DNA of 64,000 nt. Origin: Paludibacteraceae bacterium. Its GTDB lineage: Bacteria; Bacteroidota; Bacteroidia; Bacteroidales; Paludibacteraceae. The stretch lies in contig JAKSLB010000011.1 in assembly GCA_024401435.1 (NCBI GenBank), forward strand, positions 26,169-90,168, read 5' to 3'. The position numbers were made by a program, and so were the translations under genes. Position 1 is the stretch's first letter; every line of letters starts with the position of its first letter. Under the pieces are notes generated by a model. That model did not search any database, was not told where the DNA came from, and was given only the letters and a program-made list of their open reading frames with translations. This document shows positions 16,710 through 25,265 of the stretch, in pieces.

Positions 16710-16951
16710 AGGATAAGGTGTCTAAAACATTGGAATCTTTCTCAAATGACTATTATATACCAAGGACATTTGAACTTTGTAGATACAACACAACAACTTC
16801 ACAATTAGAAACAATTTGTATATCAAAGGACATAAAGAACTTTTGCAATTATGAAGATTGGTGCTATGTACACAAGCATAGGGATTATGTAACCCTCATA
16901 TCAAAGGATTGTACCTACATAGTTAGAACATCCAAGGTTAAGGTGTTATAA
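16697..16951 (+). CDS. Hypothetical protein
   Basis: 84 residues, starting MEEIKDKVSKTLESFSNDY; beta-rich second half (YVTLISKDCTYIVRTSKVKVL). Overlaps the membrane-protein gene by 13 bases, so translational coupling is likely. Ends one base before the convergent small gene at 16953. Unknown function. Confidence 0.6.
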   Translation: MEEIKDKVSKTLESFSNDYYIPRTFELCRYNTTTSQLETICISKDIKNFCNYEDWCYVHKHRDYVTLISKDCTYIVRTSKVKVL

Positions 16952-16952
16952 T

Positions 16953-17048
16953 CTACTTTCGTTGAAAACGGCAAATCTTGATTGCATCAATCTTTAGGTA
17001 TACGATGTCTGGATTATAGATACCGATAAGTTCCTTAATTTTAGTCAT
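16953..17048 (-). CDS. Very small ORF (31 aa)
   Basis: ATG at 17048 to TAG at 16953. Product MTKIKELIGIYNPDIVYL then basic. Its start overlaps the end of the zinc-protein gene at 17041 by 8 bases. It has the look of the last gene in the minus-strand run but is short; treat as tentative. Confidence 0.35.
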   Translation of the reverse strand: MTKIKELIGIYNPDIVYLKIDAIKICRFQRK

Positions 17049-17226
17049 TGTCTTCACCAACCTCATTTTCATTGTAGTTTTCTTCATAATCAACACAATC
17101 AGGGTCACAATATGGAGTTCCGTATTGTGGACATTCGTTCATATTGTCAATATGTTTGTTGCAATTTTTGCAAAACGCACATTTGACCATATTGACATAT
17201 AATTGGTCTTGTATAATTATATTCAT
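17041..17226 (-). CDS. Small cysteine-rich protein
   Basis: 61 residues with CAFCKNC, CPQYG and CDPDC, so probably binds one or two zinc ions; ends in an acidic tail (EENYNENEVGEDND). Its ATG overlaps the TGA of the receiver-domain gene (17223). An alternative start is MVKCAFC 12 codons in. May be an adaptor for the coupled protein; function unknown. Confidence 0.6.
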   Translation of the reverse strand: MNIIIQDQLYVNMVKCAFCKNCNKHIDNMNECPQYGTPYCDPDCVDYEENYNENEVGEDND

Positions 17227-17642
17227 AGGTCTATACGGAGATGTGAGCCATCATACATCTCAAATGGAATGTTCTTTGCAACAACAACATCCATAATCTT
17301 TTTGTTATAAGAACGCATAGAAGAGTGTGCTTTAACTTCAACCTTAACTAGGTCTTGGATGTTGTGTTCTACCAAATATCTAGCAATGTCAGCACCGTTC
17401 TTTGTTTCGTTAAGGTCATAGTCCAAGTCAATTGAAATGCCTTCCCTTTTCATAACGCAAGCATCAATCAACTTGATTGCGTCTGCATAGGTGCGAGCCA
17501 AAACAAGAACATTCTTTGTGTCAAAGATACATTTGGGGTCTGCAAAGGTCTTGATATCCTTTTCGTATGGGATGATTGGCTTAATCATCTCATCACTTTC
17601 CAAATCACCAGGAAATCGGTTATCATCTACAAAAATACGCAT
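17223..17642 (-). CDS. Cyclic-phosphate-processing receiver-like protein
   Basis: 139 residues with the pattern of the cpREC family: MRIFVDDNRFP at the start, the SIDLDYDLNETKNGADIARYL acidic core (residues ~75-95), and VKAHSSMRSYNKK near residue 105. The family is a receiver-fold predicted to act on nucleotide or RNA cyclic phosphates, often near RNA-repair genes. A second copy lies at 47975 and an RtcB ligase at 43775. Its stop abuts the start of a zinc-like small protein. Activity is inferred. Confidence 0.7.
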   Translation of the reverse strand: MRIFVDDNRFPGDLESDEMIKPIIPYEKDIKTFADPKCIFDTKNVLVLARTYADAIKLIDACVMKREGISIDLDYDLNETKNGADIARYLVEHNIQDLVKVEVKAHSSMRSYNKKIMDVVVAKNIPFEMYDGSHLRIDL

Positions 17643-17900
17643 TTAAACCTCAACTTTTAATAATGCGGAGTTTAATCTAATCCAATCGTAGTCTTTAATG
17701 CCCAGATTGAATTTCTTGTTAAACATTTTAACTACAAAATCATTGTTATTGTACTGATTCTTTGTACAAAAGACAAAATCATTATCCATTTGTGTTTTCA
17801 AAAACTTGATGTTTTTAGTAGTAGACACTACAAATACAAGTTTATCTTTTAAAACACCTTTAAATGTGTCAATGTTCTTCAAGAGCATTTCGTTTGTCAT
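17643..17900 (-). CDS. Hypothetical protein
   Basis: 85 residues from MTNEMLLKN at 17900, chosen for the AAAGGAG site at a good distance; a longer frame begins 9 codons upstream. The content VFVVSTTKNIKFLKTQ suggests an alpha/beta fold. First gene of the minus-strand operon 16953-17900, with a sigma70-type promoter at 17930-17958. Unknown function. Confidence 0.65.
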   Translation of the reverse strand: MTNEMLLKNIDTFKGVLKDKLVFVVSTTKNIKFLKTQMDNDFVFCTKNQYNNNDFVVKMFNKKFNLGIKDYDWIRLNSALLKVEV

Positions 17901-17929
17901 ACACATTCTCCTTTGAATTTCCAACATTC

Positions 17930-17958
17930 AATATAGCAAATTATGTAATACTTGTCAA
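17930..17958 (-). promoter_or_regulatory. Sigma70-type promoter
   Basis: Minus strand: TTGACA (17958-17953), 17-base spacer, TATATT (17935-17930). Serves the operon starting at 17900. Confidence 0.7.
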
Positions 17959-18002
17959 GTGTTAAATGAAATATTATATTTTTATAGCAAAGGCTAGGAT
18001 AT

Positions 18003-18401
18003 ATGAAAACATTTAAGGATTTAAAACACGACATCTGGAACATAATGATGGACTATGGTTTCAACATTTTAACCGACATCAAATACACAAACAATAATTA
18101 TGGTTTCAAGATTGGTAAAGGATTCAATAACATATTTGAGTTGAAACTCCAAGATTGGTACATTAAGGATGAAGAATATATCCAAATCAAAAATGCCGTT
18201 TCTATTGCTTTGGATAAGTATATTAGATATGACTATTGGATGTTTTTCCGTAAGGTTAAGGTGTATAAGCAAGGAGTATTCCAATGTCAAAATATCAAGA
18301 CTTTAAATGATTTAGGCGAAAACTACCATTATGACTACACAACTAATGAAATAGTGTACGAAAAGTCAATTGTGTTAAATGAAGAAACCAATGAGGAGTG
18401 A
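18003..18401 (+). CDS. Hypothetical protein
   Basis: 132 residues, starting MKTFKDLKHDIWNIMMD; rich in Tyr, Asn and Lys, with DYWMFFRKVKVYKQG in the middle. Its stop overlaps the next start (TGATAATG region at 18398). Divergent from the minus-strand operon; no own sigma70 box is obvious. No family recognised. Confidence 0.65.
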   Translation: MKTFKDLKHDIWNIMMDYGFNILTDIKYTNNNYGFKIGKGFNNIFELKLQDWYIKDEEYIQIKNAVSIALDKYIRYDYWMFFRKVKVYKQGVFQCQNIKTLNDLGENYHYDYTTNEIVYEKSIVLNEETNEE

Positions 18402-18589
18402 TAATGACACAAGAGGAAGTATATGATTTCTTTCTAGAATACAACCTATTTGCACAATATGATAGTGTTGATGTTGGATATGACATCTACGATTCATCTC
18501 ATTGCGTTATAGCAACATTGCAAGACAATCCAACTATGTATGATTGTCTTATGAAAATTAAGGACTTAAAAGATTCTAATTTTATATGA
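18398..18589 (+). CDS. Hypothetical small acidic protein
   Basis: 63 residues (61 if started at MTQEEV, 18404). Acidic, starting TQEEVYDFFLEYNLFAQY. The start overlaps the previous gene. Possibly a small regulator or inhibitor by charge, but this is only a guess. Confidence 0.55.
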   Translation: MIMTQEEVYDFFLEYNLFAQYDSVDVGYDIYDSSHCVIATLQDNPTMYDCLMKIKDLKDSNFI

Positions 18590-18598
18590 GGTATAATT

Positions 18599-18679
18599 AT
18601 GAAAAATGCTTACAAATTGTTTGTTGGTGAAGAATTATTTAAAAAGTCAAAATTGAAAAATGAAAAAGACCTTCTTTAA
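18599..18679 (+). CDS. Very small ORF (26 aa)
   Basis: ATG at 18599 after GAGGTATAATT, stop TAA at 18677 inside the following terminator hairpin. Product MKNAYKLFVGEELFKKSK. Tentative, kept because of the ribosome binding site and its position in the operon. Confidence 0.3.
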   Translation: MKNAYKLFVGEELFKKSKLKNEKDLL

Positions 18680-18690
18680 GGTCTTTTTAT
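18664..18690 (+). terminator. Rho-independent terminator
   Basis: AAAGACCTT / AAGGTCTTT hairpin with TTTTTAT. The T-run flows into a TATATTTA box (18688-18695) 5 bases before the ATG at 18701. Confidence 0.75.
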
Positions 18691-18695
18691 ATTTA
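18688..18695 (+). promoter_or_regulatory. Putative late promoter box TATATTTA
   Basis: Plus strand, 5 bases before the ATG of the methyltransferase at 18701. Confidence 0.5.
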
Positions 18696-18700
18696 TTGAT

Positions 18701-19861
18701 ATGTGGAATTATAAAAGCGAAACTAAAAAGTCTAGTGGTTATGAAGATGTAATGGATGAGTTGTCAAAGTACACATCCATTGCCTATAAGAATGCTACCA
18801 AGCAAGAACAAGAGGATATGATTGAAAAGGTTTTCAACATATATCGTACAAAGAACATCTTCCCAATATCATATTATAACACCGCTGGGGTATGCGATGA
18901 AATCATTAGATGTATGAAGGCTGACGGAAAGGAATTGGACTTCAATAGTTCAATTGGACAATCCGTATGCAAGTTCTTGTTTGAAAACCTTCACAAGGTT
19001 GAGTGTAAGGGTGTAAAGAATAATAGCATATATGACAAGTTCTATGATGACCACAAGTTGAAAAGGGCTATCAAGTTATCACTAGACATAAAGGAAGGGG
19101 TAAAGCCTTCTGAATTGTTCGGTGCGTTGGAACTAATCGGTGGTAATTCTGCAACAAACTTTAAGCCAATGTCCGCAAAATCAATCTATGAGTATTTTTT
19201 ACCAAATGGCGGTGCAATATATGACTATTCTTGCGGATTCGGTGGTAGAATGCTAGGTGCTTTGACAACAAAAAGTCCTTGTACCTATTATGGTTGCGAA
19301 CCTTGTACCGAAACATTCCAACACTTGAATGAACTTGGTCAACATATTGAAATGGTATCAAAGAGGAAAGATTCATACCACATCTTTATGCAAGGTAGCG
19401 AAATTCCATTTACCGATAATAAAGAATTTATTGATTTTGCATTCAGTTCACCACCATATTTCAACTTGGAGAAGTATTCAGATGAAGATACACAATGCTA
19501 CATACAATATCCAACATTAGAATCTTGGTATGAAGGATATGTAAAGCCTACCATTCAAAACATATATAACTATCTAAAACCTGAAAAGTATTATGCCGTT
19601 AACATTGCCGATTTCAATGTTGGAAAGACTAGGGTGAAGTTTGTAGACAAATGGTTGGAAATATCTGAAAGTATAGGTTTCAAATTTGTTAAGACAATTG
19701 ATATGAACATTACTGTAAGAAGCAACACAGGCAATCAAACTGGTTCAAAGGATAAGAAAGAAGGAATTTATGTGTTTAAGAAAACAAACAATTCCATTGT
19801 TGTGAATGAAACCAATCCTTTGAAAAGGGCTTTGCTAAAGAAACAAGGTGCTTTGATTTAA
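18701..19861 (+). CDS. DNA methyltransferase with SPPY motif
   Basis: 386 residues. The SAM-binding motif DYSCGFGG (175-182) precedes the catalytic SSPPYFNLEKY (249-259), the opposite order from the two DPPY enzymes at 14-15 kb. The N-terminal ~160 residues are a family-specific domain. I know similar proteins from large phages as DNA methylases, usually without a nuclease. C-terminus ETNPLKRALLKK is the shared NPLKxAL tail. It stands alone between two terminators with its own TATATTTA box. Base target not predictable. Confidence 0.85.
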   Translation: MWNYKSETKKSSGYEDVMDELSKYTSIAYKNATKQEQEDMIEKVFNIYRTKNIFPISYYNTAGVCDEIIRCMKADGKELDFNSSIGQSVCKFLFENLHKVECKGVKNNSIYDKFYDDHKLKRAIKLSLDIKEGVKPSELFGALELIGGNSATNFKPMSAKSIYEYFLPNGGAIYDYSCGFGGRMLGALTTKSPCTYYGCEPCTETFQHLNELGQHIEMVSKRKDSYHIFMQGSEIPFTDNKEFIDFAFSSPPYFNLEKYSDEDTQCYIQYPTLESWYEGYVKPTIQNIYNYLKPEKYYAVNIADFNVGKTRVKFVDKWLEISESIGFKFVKTIDMNITVRSNTGNQTGSKDKKEGIYVFKKTNNSIVVNETNPLKRALLKKQGALI

Positions 19862-19865
19862 GAAA

Positions 19866-19904
19866 ATAAACAAGTTTATTGCTTTGCGATAAACTTGTTT
19901 TTTT
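19866..19904 (+). terminator. Rho-independent terminator
   Basis: AACAAGTTTAT...ATAAACTTGTT hairpin followed by TTTTTT, just after the methyltransferase stop. Confidence 0.8.
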
Positions 19905-19928
19905 ATATATACTATAAAAGGAAAAATC

Positions 19929-21128
19929 ATGAAGAAAGTTTTACTAACCGAAAGGGAATATCTTAAAGTTTGTGCCATTTTAAATGAAAAAACTAAAGAA
20001 ATTGATGAAAAGAAAGAAAAGGTTATAGATGCCATCATCAAGTCATATAATGATATAAAGGTTAATGGTTATAGAAATTCAATTTATAGTGAACTATATG
20101 AAAATTTTTTGTATGAATTCGGTGTTAAAATTTTTGATGATAACAAAATAACTATAGTTGGAAATGTATTAAATGTTATTTATAAAAATAGTAGTAGTCC
20201 ATACGAATCATCATTTAGAAAGTTTAAATCTAATGTAAAAAGTCATTTTAAAGACTTTAAGTTTAGTAAATGTTTTAAATATGTTGAAGAACAATATTAC
20301 AAAAATAATAAAAATGATGAGCGTGAACTCATTAAAGATTTGAGAGCAGATAACTACACATCTTATGGATATTCTGCTGAAGTTAAGTGTGAATTGTATC
20401 TTGATAAGATTCCTAGTGAAATTGTTGATAAATATTATGAAAAATTTGTTAATATTGAAGCTAAATATGATGATACATTAAATTCCATAGATTTTTCAAG
20501 TATTAAAATTCCAGATAGAGATTGGGTAAAAATGATTGCCTATAAGAAAAAACAATCAGATGAAAAGGTGCTAGTTAATTCTATTAAAGATGATACTAAA
20601 TTACTTAATAGATTTTTAATTGCCTCTATTATTGGTTGGAATGAATTTTCAAAATTGGCAGCAGAAAAATTAGGTCTTGATATTTATAAATTAAATGCAT
20701 ATAAGAATGAGTTCATTTCTTCTGGTAAAGTTCCAGATAAGTATTTGGAAGAATTTAATGCTTCAAAGGAAGGGAAATATGCATTTGATTATAGGTATAT
20801 GACAACAAAAATTAAGAACGCTATACTAAATAACGAAAACATTGTTGATATTAGAGAAATTAAAGAGGATAAAAAATATACAAATTTAGAACCCGATAAA
20901 AGAAATGGTATATGTTGGACTATAACATTAGCCTATGAACTTACATTATCTAATGGTAATACAGTTAGTTTCCAATATGATGACCATACAAGTGAAAGAA
21001 TAGAAGGTCCTTCATATGGATATGAATGGGGTCATTCAAGCATTCCAGTTGGTTGGACAAAAGAATTTGATACCCAAGATTCAATAATAAAACTAATAAA
21101 TAAATTGGTTGAAGAAGGTATGAAGTAA
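19929..21128 (+). CDS. Leader-family protein 4 (putative internal head protein)
   Basis: 399 residues, starting MKKVLLTEREYLKVCAILNE then Lys; L-N-E at 18-20. The body is Lys/Asn/Glu-rich and AT-biased in codon use. A C-terminal region (SYGYEWGHSSIPVGWTKEFD) is aromatic and glycine-rich. Preceded by TATATATACTATAAAAGGA, combining a late-type box and a ribosome binding site. Lies alone between terminators. If the leader is cleaved, the mature protein is ~379 residues. Function unknown. Confidence 0.7.
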   Translation: MKKVLLTEREYLKVCAILNEKTKEIDEKKEKVIDAIIKSYNDIKVNGYRNSIYSELYENFLYEFGVKIFDDNKITIVGNVLNVIYKNSSSPYESSFRKFKSNVKSHFKDFKFSKCFKYVEEQYYKNNKNDERELIKDLRADNYTSYGYSAEVKCELYLDKIPSEIVDKYYEKFVNIEAKYDDTLNSIDFSSIKIPDRDWVKMIAYKKKQSDEKVLVNSIKDDTKLLNRFLIASIIGWNEFSKLAAEKLGLDIYKLNAYKNEFISSGKVPDKYLEEFNASKEGKYAFDYRYMTTKIKNAILNNENIVDIREIKEDKKYTNLEPDKRNGICWTITLAYELTLSNGNTVSFQYDDHTSERIEGPSYGYEWGHSSIPVGWTKEFDTQDSIIKLINKLVEEGMK

Positions 21129-21131
21129 ATA

Positions 21132-21163
21132 AAATAAAAACCGACCATTATGGTCGGTTTTTA
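21132..21163. terminator. Bidirectional rho-independent terminator
   Basis: AAAAACCGACCA / TGGTCGGTTTTT hairpin between convergent genes ending at 21128 and 21178. Confidence 0.85.
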
Positions 21164-21177
21164 TCTTCATTTTTTAA

Positions 21178-21762
21178 TCAATTCTTGAAATTGTCAAATG
21201 ATTCAACCAAGCTATCGTAGGCATCATCATCGTATAATGTCAATGCGATTTCTTCAAATTCATTTTCAAAGTCATAATCATCAACATCCCAAGTATATTT
21301 TTCTTTTGCTTCCTCAACTATGGAATCAATATCATAGTCATCTGCATTAAGACCCTTTTCATTCATAACATTTAAAATGTAGTTGCGAATGTTATTTTCG
21401 CTAAAAATGTCATCTTCTTGGATGTACATAAAATTGCCATCAACATTAGAACCCATCCCTACGAAAAGATTAGCTTCTTCGGTCACAACATAGTTTACTT
21501 CAACATCTCTCCATTTTTCACACAATTTTTCAAGAAATGTTGTTGGTGGATTCCAAGGTGTGTTAAAGATATACGCAATTTTATCATCATCATCGTCTTC
21601 AAGACAAGCCTCACTTGCGTTCCATTTGCACCCATAGTTGCCATTTTCACACAATGAATCAAAGTCAATATCATTGTCTTCAATCTTTAGAGTGTTCTTT
21701 ATTTCTTCTAGCTTTTCTTTGTTAGCTTTAATTTCAAGTCTATTATAAGCCCAGTTTGGCAT
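21178..21762 (-). CDS. Api92-like phage protein
   Basis: 194 residues. MPNWAYNRLEI at the start, NYGCKWNA near residue 44, and FNTPWNPP near 68 fit the Api92/ferredoxin-like family common in phages and plasmids, whose role is not known. The C-terminal ~60 residues are strongly acidic (DDYDFENEFEEIALTLYDDDAYD), an addition to the usual core. AAGGAG ribosome binding site. A TATATATTT box lies ~25 bases upstream. Confidence 0.7.
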   Translation of the reverse strand: MPNWAYNRLEIKANKEKLEEIKNTLKIEDNDIDFDSLCENGNYGCKWNASEACLEDDDDDKIAYIFNTPWNPPTTFLEKLCEKWRDVEVNYVVTEEANLFVGMGSNVDGNFMYIQEDDIFSENNIRNYILNVMNEKGLNADDYDIDSIVEEAKEKYTWDVDDYDFENEFEEIALTLYDDDAYDSLVESFDNFKN

Positions 21763-21922
21763 AATAATTCTCCTTAATTATATGTTAAATATATACGGCT
21801 AGAATTATATTTTTCCTAAAAAAAATAAAAATGTCAAAAAAAGACAAAATCAAAACATACATAAATATAGTCTTTACATATTGTGAAGATTTTTTAAATT
21901 TAAATAATATAAGAGTAATAAT

Positions 21923-23785
21923 ATGGCAAAACAATATAGTGCAGAAAGCATAGAATTATTAGAATACCCAGATTGTGTCAGAAAGAGACCTGATATGTAT
22001 TTGGGAGCAACAAGTGGTCAAAACCCACCAGCATTGTATAGAATGTTTAGGGAAGTCCTTGACAACTCGTTGGATGAATACCTTATTGGCGTAAACAAGC
22101 ACATCGTAATTAAGCTAAACACAAAGACTAATGAATATACCATTATAGACAATGGTAGAGGTGTACCTAGTGACATAAATCCAAAGACTGGAAAGAATGC
22201 TTTGTTTATGGCGTTCGGTCAATTGCATGCAAGTGGCAAGTTTAGTAAGGATAGTTACAAGGTTTCAAGTGGTAAGAATGGTGTAGGTTCATCTTGTACC
22301 AATGCTTTATCCTCCTCATTCATAGCATATTCAAACAATAACAAGGCTGGTGAATGGGTTTCGCAAGCATTCAAGAAAGGTTTACCCATCGGTGATGTCA
22401 AGGCTGATAAGCCCAAGGATAGGTCTTTTGTAAAGAAAAATGGCACTATCGTTAAGTTCATTCCAGATACATCCGTATTTGAAAATGTAAAACCTGATAT
22501 AAATCGTATCAAGAAGGAAATCAAGGACATACAATATCTTTGTCCTAAATTGAAGATTTCCCTATATGTTGATGATGTATTGGAAGAATACTATTCTGAA
22601 AAGGGTATATCTGAACTTGTAGGTGAAGAAGAACAATTCCCAATCTTCACATATACGGCAGAAAACATTGATGTTGCATTGAATTTCACAACGAAGGATT
22701 CAAATACATTCCGTTCCTATGTAAACCTAGTCTATACGGATATGGGCGGTACTCACCTAAATGGTCTACGAAAGTCTATATGCAACATTATCAAGGACAA
22801 GAGTAAACAAAAGATTACAAACGATGATATTCTTGAAGGTGTTGTTGGTATAATCCACTACAAGATGAGTGAACCACAATATCAATCACAGACAAAGAAT
22901 GAATTGACTAGTGCTAGTGCGGAAAAGGATGTCATTGAAATCCTTACTCCACAACTTGAAAAGTATTTCCGCAAGAACAAGGAACTTACGGATAAGATTG
23001 TCAAGTATGCCGAAAAGATGCTTGAACAAAGAAACAAGATGAAGACAAACAAGGCTTTGCTAAAGGGTCTTGACAAGTTGAGCAAGGGAGCAAAGTTCAT
23101 TAGTGATAAGTTCCTTGATGCGGATAGAAAGAAATACCGCAATGTCAATGACCTTGAAATGTTTGTTGTTGAAGGTGATTCCGCTGGCGGTCACTTCAAG
23201 TATGCCCGTGAAGGTTTCCAAGCAGCACTTAAACTCCGTGGTAAGGTTCTAAATGCTACAAAGGCTAGTGACAAGGAGTTGTTCGGTGATGGCAAGAATG
23301 TTAAGGGTAATAGGGAAATCCAAGACCTTATTGCAGCACTCGGTTGTGGTATCCTAGAAAACTATGATGAAGGCAAGTTGCGTTTCAATAAGTTGATTCT
23401 ATTATGCGATGAGGATAATGATGGCGGGCACATTACGAACCTAATACTAGCATTCCTAATAAAGTATATCCCTCAATTGATAAAGGATGGTCATGTCTAT
23501 ATCGTAGACGCACCATTGTTCATTGGAAACTCCGCAAATTATCGTTCCTATGGTAAGACAAGAAACGAAGTTGAGAATGACATGAAGAAACACAACATCA
23601 AGAATTATACAATCATCCGTGCAAAGGGTTGGGGTGAAACTAACGCAGAAGAACTTTCTGAACTTTGTCTAAATCCAAAGACAAGAAAGTTGATACAACT
23701 TGAATGGGACTCCACTACCGAAGAAATGTTGGAAAAAACTATGGGTGAAGATGTATCATTTAGAAAGGATATGATGGGAGTTTAA
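21923..23785 (+). CDS. 39: DNA topoisomerase II ATPase/TOPRIM subunit (gp39-like)
   Basis: 620-residue large subunit of a T4-type type II topoisomerase (GyrB-like). GHKL ATPase motifs: VLDNSLDE (Asn for Mg-ATP), IIDNGRGVP, and GKNGVGSSCTNAL. TOPRIM: VVEGDSAGG (about 414-422) and LLCDEDNDGGHI (about 493-503). In T4 the TOPRIM lies in the separate gp60; here one chain holds all of it, as in bacterial GyrB. It lacks a clear GyrB tail insert. One base separates it from the gp52-like gene, so the two subunits are co-translated. Relieves supercoiling for replication. Confidence 0.95.
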   Translation: MAKQYSAESIELLEYPDCVRKRPDMYLGATSGQNPPALYRMFREVLDNSLDEYLIGVNKHIVIKLNTKTNEYTIIDNGRGVPSDINPKTGKNALFMAFGQLHASGKFSKDSYKVSSGKNGVGSSCTNALSSSFIAYSNNNKAGEWVSQAFKKGLPIGDVKADKPKDRSFVKKNGTIVKFIPDTSVFENVKPDINRIKKEIKDIQYLCPKLKISLYVDDVLEEYYSEKGISELVGEEEQFPIFTYTAENIDVALNFTTKDSNTFRSYVNLVYTDMGGTHLNGLRKSICNIIKDKSKQKITNDDILEGVVGIIHYKMSEPQYQSQTKNELTSASAEKDVIEILTPQLEKYFRKNKELTDKIVKYAEKMLEQRNKMKTNKALLKGLDKLSKGAKFISDKFLDADRKKYRNVNDLEMFVVEGDSAGGHFKYAREGFQAALKLRGKVLNATKASDKELFGDGKNVKGNREIQDLIAALGCGILENYDEGKLRFNKLILLCDEDNDGGHITNLILAFLIKYIPQLIKDGHVYIVDAPLFIGNSANYRSYGKTRNEVENDMKKHNIKNYTIIRAKGWGETNAEELSELCLNPKTRKLIQLEWDSTTEEMLEKTMGEDVSFRKDMMGV

Positions 23786-23786
23786 T

Positions 23787-25208
23787 ATGAAGTTATCAGA
23801 ATTATTGGAAACCAACATTAAGGAATATGCCATTGAAGTTGCCGAAGATAGAGCATTGCCTTCATTTAGAGATGGTATGAAGCCTTCTCAAAGAAGATTG
23901 ATAAAGGCTCTACTTGACAAGAATGCAACATTTGACAAGAAAACCATCAAGTCCGCTCAAATAGTCGGTGATGCTATGGGAAACTACCATCCACACGGTG
24001 ATAGCGGTCTTGCGGGTGCTTTGGAAACATTGGTCAACCAACCTTACAATATTGTTTATGGTCAAGGCAACTGGGGTTCTTTGACGGATGGTGCAGCTTC
24101 AACTAGATATACCGAATGTAAGTTGTCTGACCTCGGTATGAAATACATTGAATGCTATGAAGTTGCCGATGAAGTTCCAAACTATACGGGTGAAAAACTT
24201 GAACCTGTTGACTTCCCAACTAGATTTCCAGCATACTTTGTGAATGGATGTAAGGGAATTGCGGTGGGTCTTACTTGCGAAATACCTAACCACAATCTTG
24301 AAGAAATAGTGTCCGCAATGAAGGATATAGTCAAGAAGGGTGATAAGTTTGGCATCAAGGACTTGTTGAAATCCGTAAAGGGTCCTGACTACAAGTATGG
24401 TGGTAGACTTATCTCTACGGAAGAAGACTTGAAGACCCTATATGAAACTGGCAAGGGAAAGATTTCCTATGAATGTGAATATACATTGAGCAAGTACAAG
24501 ATGAATACATTGTTGACCATAACAGGTTATTGCCCCAATTTCAACCCAGCAAGTTTCCAAGATGATATGATTAAGTTGATTGAGGATGGTGTAGTCATTA
24601 GTGCAAATGATAGTTCAACAAAGACCGAACCTTGCAAGTTTGAAGTCATATTGAAGAATGAGGATGTATTTGAAAAGTATGTTCATAAGTACATCCAAAA
24701 GTCCGTCACATATCAACTCTATGCACTTGATAGAACAAAGTCAAAGTCTGAAGACAAGGACATTGATACAAAAATCCTTATGCCTAATATGATTGACCTT
24801 ATGAAAATGTGGGTCAATTGGAGAAAGGAAGTTGAAACCAAGGTCATCGCAAAGGAAAAGGACATCATTGAAAACAAGAAGTTCAAGACCCTTTGTAGAT
24901 TGGATGCTGCAACTCATCTTGATATTGTCAAGAAGGGATTGGAAAGTGACGACACCATAGGCTACTATGCTTCATCTATGCCATTCCTAAAGAAGAACAA
25001 GAGAGCCGATGAAGGTGCTAAATACATATCTGACCTAAAGATTGGCTCTATCAAGAAAATGGATATTGACAAGATTAAGGATGAATTGAATGGCTATGAA
25101 AAGGAACTTGAAAGCCTTAATAACGACCTTTCAAACATTGATAAGGTAGTGTTGAGGGAACTTGACAAGCTAAAGAAATTCTACAAACCTAGAAACTTGA
25201 AAGTATAA
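23787..25208 (+). CDS. 52: DNA topoisomerase II cleavage subunit (gp52-like)
   Basis: 473 residues, GyrA/ParC N-terminal-type cleavage domain. SFRDGMKPSQRRLIKAL near the start, NYHPHGDSG (67-75), and GAASTRYTE with catalytic Tyr108, which forms the covalent bond to DNA. A C-terminal coiled coil (YEKELESLNNDLSNIDKV) follows. There is no GyrA C-terminal beta-pinwheel, so it should relax rather than actively supercoil DNA, as T4 topoisomerase does. Forms a heterotetramer with the product of the gene just upstream. Confidence 0.95.
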   Translation: MKLSELLETNIKEYAIEVAEDRALPSFRDGMKPSQRRLIKALLDKNATFDKKTIKSAQIVGDAMGNYHPHGDSGLAGALETLVNQPYNIVYGQGNWGSLTDGAASTRYTECKLSDLGMKYIECYEVADEVPNYTGEKLEPVDFPTRFPAYFVNGCKGIAVGLTCEIPNHNLEEIVSAMKDIVKKGDKFGIKDLLKSVKGPDYKYGGRLISTEEDLKTLYETGKGKISYECEYTLSKYKMNTLLTITGYCPNFNPASFQDDMIKLIEDGVVISANDSSTKTEPCKFEVILKNEDVFEKYVHKYIQKSVTYQLYALDRTKSKSEDKDIDTKILMPNMIDLMKMWVNWRKEVETKVIAKEKDIIENKKFKTLCRLDAATHLDIVKKGLESDDTIGYYASSMPFLKKNKRADEGAKYISDLKIGSIKKMDIDKIKDELNGYEKELESLNNDLSNIDKVVLRELDKLKKFYKPRNLKV

Positions 25209-25211
25209 CAC

Positions 25212-25238
25212 AAAACCCACCTTTATGGTGGGTTTTTT
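25212..25238 (+). terminator. Rho-independent terminator
   Basis: AAACCCACC / GGTGGGTTT hairpin plus T-run after the topoisomerase genes. Confidence 0.85.
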
Positions 25239-25265
25239 CATATATAAGTAAAAGGGTGTATACAA

